From Bacteroidales bacterium UBA3810 (lineage in GTDB: Bacteria; Bacteroidota; Bacteroidia; Bacteroidales; Paludibacteraceae), in the NCBI GenBank assembly GCA_002368645.1, contig DFEE01000027.1, positions 1 through 15,199 on the forward strand: 15,199 bases of DNA, written 5' to 3'. Under the pieces are notes generated by a model. The model had not been told where the DNA came from. It searched no databases and saw only the letters and a list, made by a program, of their open reading frames with translations. Of this stretch, positions 7,784 to 14,406 are shown in pieces. The first letter of the stretch is position 1. Each line of letters opens with the position of its first letter. Position numbers and translations under genes: made by a program.

Positions 7784-8676
7784 TGTCCTAAGAGCGTTTT
7801 AACAAATTTTTCTGCCTCAAAAGGCACTAAATCTTCCATTTTCTCGCCGATACCGATATACCTGACGGGAATTTGGAACTCGTCGGATATCCCGAGCACA
7901 ACGCCGCCTTTCGCCGTTCCATCCAATTTGGTAATGGCAAGGGAGGTTACTTGTGTCGCTTTAGTAAACTGCAAAGCTTGTTCAAAAGCATTTTGACCCG
8001 TTGAGCCGTCTAATACCAATAGTATATCATGTGGCGCACCCGGTACGACTTTCTGCATGACGGACTTAATCTTGGTCAACTCATTCATCAGATTGACCTT
8101 GTTGTGCAGCCTGCCGGCGGTGTCAATAATGACTACATCGGCGTCATGGGCGACTGCGGATGAGAGCGTATCATACGCCACTGCGGCAGGATCAGAACCC
8201 TGCTCTTGCTTAATAACCGGTACACCTACACGTTCACCCCAAATACAGAGTTGTTCTACTGCGGCAGCGCGGAATGTATCTGCAGCTCCTAAATAAACCT
8301 TCTTTCCGGCTTGCTTATAACGATAAGCCAATTTACCTATCGTTGTCGTCTTGCCGACGCCGTTAACGCCCACTACCATAATGACATAGGGCTTATGTTC
8401 CTCTGTGGGCATTTCGGGCTTGGCGAGCATGAGACTTATCTCATCTACCAACAACGCATTGAGTTGGGCAGTCGTTACATACTTGTCCCGACGAACACGT
8501 TCCTCTACACGCTGAATAATCTTCAGAGTTGTCTTGACTCCAACATCGGAGGTAATCAACGCTTCCTCTAAATTATCGAGGACTTCTTCATCCACCGTTG
8601 ATTTACCCACAACGGCGCGACTAATCTTACTTAGTAAGGATTCTTTGGTCTTTGTTAATCCATCAAAAAGGCCCAT
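7780..8676 (-). CDS. ftsY: Signal recognition particle receptor FtsY
   Basis: 298 residues from ATG 8676 (MGLFDGLTKTKESLLSKISR). A frame extension to a TTG two codons earlier exists but this is the canonical start for the short, membrane-binding-domain-poor FtsY of Bacteroidota. Helical N domain at 1-90, then the GTPase with G1 GVNGVGKT (103-110), G2-region DTFRAAA (133-139), G3 DTAGR (185-189), G4 TKLD (249-252) and the closing GIGE motif (275-278). FtsY docks the ribosome-nascent chain-SRP complex at the inner membrane; the SRP partner is not in this window. The start lies inside the last codons of the upstream glycosyltransferase gene (14-base overlap) and the stop overlaps the Crp/Fnr ATG by 4 bases. 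This neighbourhood (after wecA-like, before crp/fnr) differs from the ribosomal-protein neighbourhood I would expect in many Bacteroidota. Confidence 0.98.
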   Translation of the reverse strand: MGLFDGLTKTKESLLSKISRAVVGKSTVDEEVLDNLEEALITSDVGVKTTLKIIQRVEERVRRDKYVTTAQLNALLVDEISLMLAKPEMPTEEHKPYVIMVVGVNGVGKTTTIGKLAYRYKQAGKKVYLGAADTFRAAAVEQLCIWGERVGVPVIKQEQGSDPAAVAYDTLSSAVAHDADVVIIDTAGRLHNKVNLMNELTKIKSVMQKVVPGAPHDILLVLDGSTGQNAFEQALQFTKATQVTSLAITKLDGTAKGGVVLGISDEFQIPVRYIGIGEKMEDLVPFEAEKFVKTLLGQ

Positions 8677-9868
8677 AGTCAACTATTTTTTGCATGAATT
8701 GCCACATGCGGTTATTTTCAAAGTGAGTTCGTTTGCCGATGGCTTGCATAAAATGCCAGAGGGCATTGTCTTTCTCTTGGCACTTGCGCATCAGCGGGTA
8801 GTAAACAAATGTCGTTAAGCAGCCCAACAGCATAACAATAGTGAATTGCAACTCCAACGAAGCCCCTAATCGGTAACTAATCCACCATAGGAAGGTCACT
8901 GCGAGATTACTCATCAGTATCGTCAGTGAAGTCCCTACATGGCTGAATCCCATGTCGATAAAGAGGTGGTGAAGGTGTGTCTTGTCGGGGTGGAATGGGG
9001 AGGTTTTGTGGATTATTCTTGTACACATTACCCGTAATGTGTCAAATACCGGAATACACAAAACAGCCAAACATAATGCCACAACCGAGACGCCTGTTGC
9101 AGCCAATGCCGTCCCTGAGAATGAGTTTAAACGCAGGAGAGAGAATACATCCAGCACCATGATACACCCTATCAGCAGCGAGCCGCCGTCGCCGATATAC
9201 ATTTTACTTTTCTTACCAAAGACATTGTGTAGAAAGAACGGCAGTAGTGAGGCTGCGCAGATAATGCTAAAAAGCCCCCAGACTTGCTCATGAACGCTGA
9301 AGAAAATAATGGCGAAAAAAGTATTGGCCAATATCCCGTAGCCTGAGCTGTAGCCGTCAACGCCGTCTATCAAGTTGATGGCATTGATAATACCGACACC
9401 TGCTACCATAGATAAGGGAATAGATATATAATTGTTAAGCGTTCCGATTCCGAATAAGCCATAAAACTCCTTGATAGCCAATCCGGTATAGATGCAGAGG
9501 AACCCGATAAGCACAAATTCCAGACAGAACCTAAGCACCGCCGAGAGATTGCGAATATCATCAATAACGCCAATGGTGACTAATGCTGCCATTACGATAA
9601 GTGAGGTGCGTAAATTGGGTAACCCATATGCGATAACTGCCGCCATTAGGGGCACAAATATACCGGCAGCAACCACTACGCCTCCTAAAACCGGCACGGG
9701 CGCTTTTTGCAGTTTGCGATTATCGGGAACATCATATACACCATGACGCTTAGCTACACGGTAGAAAAGCGGGTAAATGCCGGCAGAAATGATGAATGCC
9801 GAAAGGGTTAATATAATAATGACAGTCGTTGTGATAGGCGAGGATGGTATATTAATAGTGATAGACAA
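8663..9868 (-). CDS. WecA/TagO-type UDP-sugar:undecaprenyl-phosphate sugar-1-phosphate transferase
   Basis: 401 residues, multi-span inner-membrane enzyme of the MraY/WecA family that starts a lipid-linked glycan by moving a sugar-1-phosphate (typically GlcNAc-1-phosphate) to undecaprenyl phosphate. Motifs in order: DNRKLQKAPVPVLGG at residues 49-63, the metal-binding DD at 103-104 (VIDDIRN), NAINLIDGVDG (162-172), GDGGS (226-230), and PFHPDKTHLHH around 291-301, the cytoplasmic His-rich loop characteristic of the WecA/TagO branch rather than MraY. The start is a TTG at 9868: a stop (TAG) lies two codons upstream and no ATG or GTG occurs in the first 90 codons, so no better start exists. It overlaps the end of the OmpA-like gene by 17 bases and the start of ftsY by 14 bases. 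A C-terminal cytoplasmic tail (about 30 residues, Trp and Phe rich) is unusual in length; I cannot say more. Confidence 0.93.
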   Translation of the reverse strand: MSITINIPSSPITTTVIIILTLSAFIISAGIYPLFYRVAKRHGVYDVPDNRKLQKAPVPVLGGVVVAAGIFVPLMAAVIAYGLPNLRTSLIVMAALVTIGVIDDIRNLSAVLRFCLEFVLIGFLCIYTGLAIKEFYGLFGIGTLNNYISIPLSMVAGVGIINAINLIDGVDGYSSGYGILANTFFAIIFFSVHEQVWGLFSIICAASLLPFFLHNVFGKKSKMYIGDGGSLLIGCIMVLDVFSLLRLNSFSGTALAATGVSVVALCLAVLCIPVFDTLRVMCTRIIHKTSPFHPDKTHLHHLFIDMGFSHVGTSLTILMSNLAVTFLWWISYRLGASLELQFTIVMLLGCLTTFVYYPLMRKCQEKDNALWHFMQAIGKRTHFENNRMWQFMQKIVDYGPF

Positions 9869-11186
9869 TGGCTATTTTGCGGTTCGCTTGACGATTGGTC
9901 TCATCCGTGTTGGGCACTGACGGCTCGTCCATGCCTTCGGAATTGGTGAAGATGATATTAGCGGGAATACCATTGCTGACGAGGGTGGCCTTAACGGCTT
10001 CAGCACGCTCTAAACCCACCATAAAATTGGTAAAATCAGTACCCAAATCGCAGGTATAACCGGTTATCTTAATGTATTTAGGCATACTGCGCTTAAGCTC
10101 TTTTGCTTCATTGGCGAGAAGTTTCTTGGATGCAGCGGAAAGGGTAGTGCTGTTCTTGTCAAAGTTAAGCTCTAAGTCAGCTACAATCTGGTTCCGTGGA
10201 CGCGGTTGCTCTACTTGAACAATGACTGTATCCTCAATCGTCGTCAGAACAGTGTCGTTGAAGATTTTGACGATGGTGTCTTGTACAATGGTACGGACGG
10301 TGTCATTGACAATCACATGTTCTTCAATATAGCGAATCTGCGGTTTGTTAGCCTCTTCTTCCATGAGGGCTACCTGCTCACGATACTTCGCATAACGTTT
10401 GCCTTTAGCAATCTTCTGTTTCGGCAAATATAAACCGAGACCTAATTTCAAACCCACTGTGAGGGGGTGAATTTGATTGATAAGACCAGTCGCTACGATA
10501 CCGGGATAATTTTCTGTAAGGGAGGTAACTGCTTGATTCAGTTTATGCATATCGGTAACGCCGTAGGTGACAAAGATATTAGCGTCAACCCAACATAAGT
10601 GACCGGCTTTAAAAGCCACGCCCACTTCACCCAGTAGGGCTACGTTATTGTTAAAGATATGCTGAGGATTGTTAATAAACTCCTTTGGTACAGCGGTTTC
10701 TGTTCCGTCACTAACTGCAGTGATAGAACCATAGCGCCACTGACTTGATTTCAAATCCAGACCGAACTGCACACCGACAGCAGCTCTGAATTGTGCCTTA
10801 TGCCACATAGGAGTCACCATCAAGAACTTAACAGGGAACTCCAATGCGTGCGCTGTTTGATGCTCATAAGTATTGTTGTAATACTCCAATGTTTGACTTC
10901 CTGTGAAGCCGAAACTCGTCTTATACATCAGCCATTGCGCGCCAACAGATAAGCCCAAGTTCTGATGCAGAAGCAACCTGTAATCCAAACCGAGACCAAC
11001 TCCAAAATCTCCTTGAGAAGACTTATTGTCAGCATTTGAGTACATCAAATGGGTGTATGTCGGCATTACGTATAGCGATAATTGATGCGGGCGATAATAG
11101 TACTGCGGTAAATCTGCAATCTCCTGAGCGTGTAAACCTAAACAACTAACTGCGAGGACAGACAATAGCAATAACGTTTTTTTCAT
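9852..11186 (-). CDS. OmpA-family outer-membrane protein
   Basis: 444 residues from ATG 11186 (MKKTLLLLSVLAVSCLGLHA, signal peptide with likely cleavage after A20 before QE). An upstream ATG at 11210 would add eight residues without improving the signal sequence. Residues 25-270 look like a beta-barrel of the Bacteroidota porin type, rich in alternating aromatic residues (QLSLYVMPTYTHLMYS, LGVGLGLDYRLLL). A linker at about 280-330 contains recurring NDTV/QDTIV/EDTVI units. The OmpA-like peptidoglycan-binding domain at about 334-444 shows LELNFDKNSTTL, the core TGYTCDLGTDF, ERAEAVKATLVSNGI and a final NRQANRKIAI. The Asp and Arg positions that bind diaminopimelate in the family are recognisable in TCDLG and NRQANRKI. 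First gene of an operon with a consensus promoter; it links outer membrane to peptidoglycan and probably acts structurally. Confidence 0.93.
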   Translation of the reverse strand: MKKTLLLLSVLAVSCLGLHAQEIADLPQYYYRPHQLSLYVMPTYTHLMYSNADNKSSQGDFGVGLGLDYRLLLHQNLGLSVGAQWLMYKTSFGFTGSQTLEYYNNTYEHQTAHALEFPVKFLMVTPMWHKAQFRAAVGVQFGLDLKSSQWRYGSITAVSDGTETAVPKEFINNPQHIFNNNVALLGEVGVAFKAGHLCWVDANIFVTYGVTDMHKLNQAVTSLTENYPGIVATGLINQIHPLTVGLKLGLGLYLPKQKIAKGKRYAKYREQVALMEEEANKPQIRYIEEHVIVNDTVRTIVQDTIVKIFNDTVLTTIEDTVIVQVEQPRPRNQIVADLELNFDKNSTTLSAASKKLLANEAKELKRSMPKYIKITGYTCDLGTDFTNFMVGLERAEAVKATLVSNGIPANIIFTNSEGMDEPSVPNTDETNRQANRKIAIVYHY

Positions 11187-11228
11187 ACCAAAATATCTTT
11201 TAGAATACAATATTCACTAATCAGCGCG

Positions 11229-11260
11229 CAAAGATAGTAAATATTTTTGAATAATGCAAA
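11229..11260 (-). promoter_or_regulatory. Bacteroidota-type promoter for the OmpA-WecA-FtsY-Crp-M23 operon
   Basis: On the minus strand, TTTG (11257-11260), a 20-base spacer and TATCTTTG (11229-11236). The leader to the OmpA ATG at 11186 is about 35 bases. The next genes have no gap larger than 5 bases between them, so this one promoter probably drives all five; internal promoters inside coding sequence were not seen but cannot be excluded. Confidence 0.8.
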
Positions 11261-11326
11261 TATTTTTTCCTTTTGCAATGAAATTCGTTAATCGGGATTA
11301 GGAATTAATTATGGCCAACGCACTCT

Positions 11327-11452
11327 CTAACGGGCGTGCGCCGGTGCTTGTTCTAATTGCCGATAATTAAGATTGGTGCGTTGTTCAGGGATTGTTAGCC
11401 TCGCTAAATTGTAGCCGTCAATCTTTTGTTCTATGTTCGTGCTTGTCCTCAT
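11327..11452 (-). CDS. Possible 41-codon ORF or gene remnant in the intergenic region
   Basis: ATG 11452-11450 to TAG 11327-11329. The translation is protein-like, beginning MRTSTNIEQKIDGY, then LARLTIPEQRTNLNYRQLEQ and ending PAHAR. No recognised family, no promoter or ribosome-binding site, and an open frame of this length can arise by chance. It could be a decayed gene end downstream of the modification cassette. Low confidence; listed because the composition looks more like coding sequence than its flanks do. Confidence 0.15.
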   Translation of the reverse strand: MRTSTNIEQKIDGYNLARLTIPEQRTNLNYRQLEQAPAHAR

Positions 11453-11479
11453 AGTGGGGACTATTCGGGCACTTCACTC

Positions 11480-11501
11480 GGAGTGCGTTTCGTCGCACTC
11501 C
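11480..11501. repeat. Perfect 8-bp inverted repeat downstream of the modification cassette
   Basis: GGAGTGCG (11480-11487), six-base spacer, CGCACTCC (11494-11501). On the minus strand it lies about 30 bases after the stop of the cassette's last gene, but no T tract follows, so it is at best a weak or Rho-independent-like 3' end or a processing stem. Within the same 344-base gap (11187-11530) there is another pair, CAACGCAC (11316-11323) against GTGCGTTG (11376-11383), and an overlapping dyad CACTC/GAGTG (11475-11485). Confidence 0.6.
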
Positions 11502-11530
11502 TTCACTCTCAAGCCACTCTCGCGACACTA

Positions 11531-12013
11531 CTATACCACCTCACCGGCAGGAGGGAAAGGCAAATATTCACCTGTTGGCGGTTCGGGCGCCAGTAACATC
11601 CTATGTTTATTTCCGAAACATGAACACCAGTCTCCAAAAGCAAAAAAAGTATAGCCACGTTGGGCAAGGTCATTGGCTTTCTTGAACCACTCCACATATT
11701 CGGGATCTTTCCCTTTCCCCCATTCTGCAATATGCGGATAGTGCTCAATAAACTGCAAAGCTATCTCATGCGGCGTTAAGCCATCGCAATCACCCCAACT
11801 GAAGTTTCCTCCGGATGTATTGGCGGCGGTATGTTCCGGTCCGCGATAGATAGCACCGCAGTTCTTCAAAGTGTATTTCTTTACAGTAGTAGCACACCGC
11901 CAATTCATTCCATTCGGAGAAACACACGGGCATACACGGATAAGTTCATAGCCCATCTCGTGTAATTCCCGTATAACGAGAAAATACCTGCGTATTCGCT
12001 CCATGTATTCCAT
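11531..12013 (-). CDS. Cys-rich hypothetical protein, third gene of the modification cassette
   Basis: 160 residues, family not recognised. Seven cysteines, C28, C30, C40, C52, C76, C130 and C132, include two CxC pairs (CPC at 28-30, CSC at 130-132), which would suit metal binding. Residues 1-26 form an amphipathic helix (MERIRRYFLVIRELHEMGYEL), the middle contains an NFSWGDCDG motif, and residues 80-120 are helical (LTPHEIALQFIEHYPHIAEWGKG, then KDPEYVEWFKKANDLAQRG). The end is Pro-rich. No signal peptide or membrane segment, so cytoplasmic. It begins 3 bases after the nuclease stop and so is almost certainly co-translated with it; an alternative start is M4 at 12004. Its job may be an accessory or regulatory role for the nuclease, which is inference from position only. 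Confidence 0.85.
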   Translation of the reverse strand: MEYMERIRRYFLVIRELHEMGYELIRVCPCVSPNGMNWRCATTVKKYTLKNCGAIYRGPEHTAANTSGGNFSWGDCDGLTPHEIALQFIEHYPHIAEWGKGKDPEYVEWFKKANDLAQRGYTFFAFGDWCSCFGNKHRMLLAPEPPTGEYLPFPPAGEVV

Positions 12014-12016
12014 GTC

Positions 12017-13180
12017 TTACTTATTTCCCTTAGCTCTATTATGCGTCTGGCAGAGCATTTGGCAGTTGGAAATGTCCGTTGCGCCGCCTTTAGACCAAGC
12101 GGTCACATGGTCGGCATCCATTTCCGTCAGTTTCCATATACGCGCATGGTTGGCGTCATGACCGATGGCACACAATGGACAGTTGGAAACCTCATGCCTC
12201 TTGGCTTCTTCCGTCTGGCGGGCATAAACGCTTTTCTTGGTCGGCTCATCGAAGCAACGCACTTCCAACAGTTTGGTGTCTTGGCAACCGCCGAGGATAT
12301 ATTCATAGATGCCTTTTTTGTTCTTCACGTAGTAGTCTTCGTATAGTTCGCGCTGTTTGGCTGCCACTTCCGAAGGGTCGTAAGGCGTCTTGTGGTATTT
12401 CTCATAGAGTTCACCCCACGGCAGACCGCACATCTCTTTTTCTATGTTGGTAAACACACCGCTTGCCCAGTCGATGACGCTGTTAAAATAGGTCTCCATT
12501 TCGCGGATGTTATCATCGTTGCGGTGGAGCGACATATATTTGCTGACCTCGCCACGGCTGACCCATTCCAATGCGGTGTGCAGATACGCTTGGCGTTTGA
12601 CGTTTCCACGCAGGAAAGCTGCCCATTTATTGATATTGGCGTTTTGCGAATTAGAGAACACCTCTTTGGCTTTTGTTACAAACGGTCCGCAATAGACGGC
12701 ATTCAATATCTCCTGTTCCTCCAGAGGAAGTCCCACGATATTTATGGTTTTGAACCACTCTTTGATTTCGCTTTCCGTTCCTTCGCATTCATAAACCAGC
12801 AGTTCGGTTTGGAGAATCTTCTTTTTGAAGTCATCCGCCATGTAGTCAAAATACTGCTCCATACCGTCAATACGGATGGCAAACTTGCGCGTAAGGAAAC
12901 GACCTAAAGAGGTAATACGTTGCTGTCCGTCCAATACCTCCAAATGCTTATCGTCCACACGGTTAAAGTACAGCAAACCAATCGGATATCCTTTGAGTAC
13001 GGATTCAATGACTGCTATCTCGCGTGCGCCGTTTTGCTCTGCGTACAGATAATTTCGTTGATACTCCGGCTGAATGGTCAGTTTGCCGGAAAGTCCAAAC
13101 AGACCTTTGCCTTCTGCCGCGTTGTAAGTAAACCCTTTGCAGATTTCCTCAACGGTATATATTTTCCGTTCTGCTTTCAT
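12017..13180 (-). CDS. DUF262 (GmrSD-type) HNH endonuclease
   Basis: 387 residues. The N-terminal DUF262 (ParB/sulfiredoxin-like) domain carries the hallmark QPEYQRNY at 37-44 and DGQQRITSL at 84-92; in GmrS-type proteins the DGQQR motif belongs to the nucleotide-hydrolysing site. Then a helical middle region (about 130-300) and a C-terminal HNH nuclease at 334-387. The latter has C334 and C337 (CPLC) with C373 and C377 as probable structural zinc ligands, plus the metal-binding D357-H358 (MDADHVTAWSKGG), N372 and H380-N381 (QTHNRAKG). Restriction proteins of this type cut DNA, in some relatives only if it is modified. It starts 5 bases after the methylase stop. It is much shorter than fused GmrSD proteins because the HNH is compact and no DUF1524 domain is evident. 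Target and modification dependence are unknown. Confidence 0.92.
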   Translation of the reverse strand: MKAERKIYTVEEICKGFTYNAAEGKGLFGLSGKLTIQPEYQRNYLYAEQNGAREIAVIESVLKGYPIGLLYFNRVDDKHLEVLDGQQRITSLGRFLTRKFAIRIDGMEQYFDYMADDFKKKILQTELLVYECEGTESEIKEWFKTINIVGLPLEEQEILNAVYCGPFVTKAKEVFSNSQNANINKWAAFLRGNVKRQAYLHTALEWVSRGEVSKYMSLHRNDDNIREMETYFNSVIDWASGVFTNIEKEMCGLPWGELYEKYHKTPYDPSEVAAKQRELYEDYYVKNKKGIYEYILGGCQDTKLLEVRCFDEPTKKSVYARQTEEAKRHEVSNCPLCAIGHDANHARIWKLTEMDADHVTAWSKGGATDISNCQMLCQTHNRAKGNK

Positions 13181-13185
13181 AGTAT

Positions 13186-14406
13186 TTATTGTTTTTTGCG
13201 GATTAGTATGCGTGCGTATGTTTGTATATAATAATTATTCCCTACTTGATAATAAGTACTATAATTAGAGGTGTCTTTAATTAGGATAGCGGGACCATCG
13301 TTGAGTTTTGATACCTTTGATTCTTTGCCGTTTTTGTCTATTTGCTTTTGTTCGGGATAAATCTTACATGCCCCACCAAACCATGTTTTTGTTATTCCGA
13401 TTATCTCAAATTGCTCGGGACAATACTTATCTAGAAATGAAATCGGCACTCCCATTTCTCCATCATAATCAGAAGGAATTGCATCTGTAAAAGGCACTTC
13501 AATCGCATTATAGTTGTCATAATGCTGATATTCTGTCAGGTCTTTTAGTTTTTTATTGAATTTTAAGTTCTCTGCCATCGTCATCAATTGAAGCGGTTGG
13601 TGACGCCTGCCATGCTCAATATTCGTAAACCAGATACTTGCAGACCGTGCAAAAATATGCCCATCTATAATTTTGTATGCGCTACCTTGATTTTGAGTGA
13701 TTAAGTCTTTCTCCATTTCCTTAGGAACAGTAAAAAGAATATCCAAACTTGTTGATGTATAGCCTATCCAAAGTTTATTTTCTTTAATCAGAGGAAATAT
13801 CTCTTTATAGGTGATAGAATTTTTGTTACCGATTACTGCAAATTTTTTCTTTCCTTCCATAACCCAAGCCATAAACTCCCGAAAGAGCGAGAACGGCGGG
13901 TTGGTGATAATTATATCTGCCTCGTCTCGGAGAGCGGTTACTTCGGCAGAACGGAAGTCGCCGTCGCCTTCGAGGTAACTCCATTGCAGATCGTCAATGT
14001 CAATCCGACCGCTGTTGTTGGTATCGTGTGTAAGTGTAAAGATTTTACCCTTAATGCGGCTTTTCTCTACGTTGTACAACGGATTCTCTGTTTCAAAGAG
14101 TGTCGGTTGCCAATCGGTTTGGTACTTTTTGCTTTCTATGGCATATGAAGTAGAAATGAGTTTCTTTAGACCGAAGAACTCAAAGTTCTGTGCAAAGAAC
14201 TTGGTAAAATTGCTCCATTCGGGATCATCGCAAGGCAACAAGATTGTCTTGCCCCGAAAGACATCGGGGTTGTATTCAATGTATGCGTTTACTTCTTTCT
14301 GAATGTCCACATACTGGGTGTAGAACTCATCGTTTTTAGCATTCTTCGCTGCTCCTAAATTCGCGTTTTTTGCCATGGATAAAAGCATTTCGACTTTAGC
14401 TTTCAT
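13186..14406 (-). CDS. EcoRI-type adenine-specific DNA methyltransferase
   Basis: 406 residues. Belongs to the EcoRI-methylase family, which transfers a methyl group from S-adenosylmethionine to N6 of adenine. Evidence: KNAKNDEFYTQYVDIQKEV at residues 21-39 (N-terminal signature), CDDPEWSNF at 59-67 (the family's cofactor-site motif), and the catalytic NPPF at 169-172 (IIITNPPFSLFREF). The rest is the conserved family body, including HIFARSASIWFTNIEHGRR. The start is ATG 14406; family members often begin at the equivalent of MAKNANLG, so ATG 14376 (M11) is a possible start. The coding sequence from about 13200 to 13860 is visibly more AT-rich than its neighbours. In EcoRI systems this enzyme protects host DNA from the cognate nuclease; here the adjacent nuclease is of a different family, which makes the pairing notable. 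Confidence 0.95.
   Translation of the reverse strand: MKAKVEMLLSMAKNANLGAAKNAKNDEFYTQYVDIQKEVNAYIEYNPDVFRGKTILLPCDDPEWSNFTKFFAQNFEFFGLKKLISTSYAIESKKYQTDWQPTLFETENPLYNVEKSRIKGKIFTLTHDTNNSGRIDIDDLQWSYLEGDGDFRSAEVTALRDEADIIITNPPFSLFREFMAWVMEGKKKFAVIGNKNSITYKEIFPLIKENKLWIGYTSTSLDILFTVPKEMEKDLITQNQGSAYKIIDGHIFARSASIWFTNIEHGRRHQPLQLMTMAENLKFNKKLKDLTEYQHYDNYNAIEVPFTDAIPSDYDGEMGVPISFLDKYCPEQFEIIGITKTWFGGACKIYPEQKQIDKNGKESKVSKLNDGPAILIKDTSNYSTYYQVGNNYYIQTYARILIRKKQ

Noticed and set aside
11480..11501. Intrinsic terminator of the modification cassette
   Set aside because: The 8-bp stem is good but no T tract follows on the minus strand, so it is listed only as an inverted repeat.
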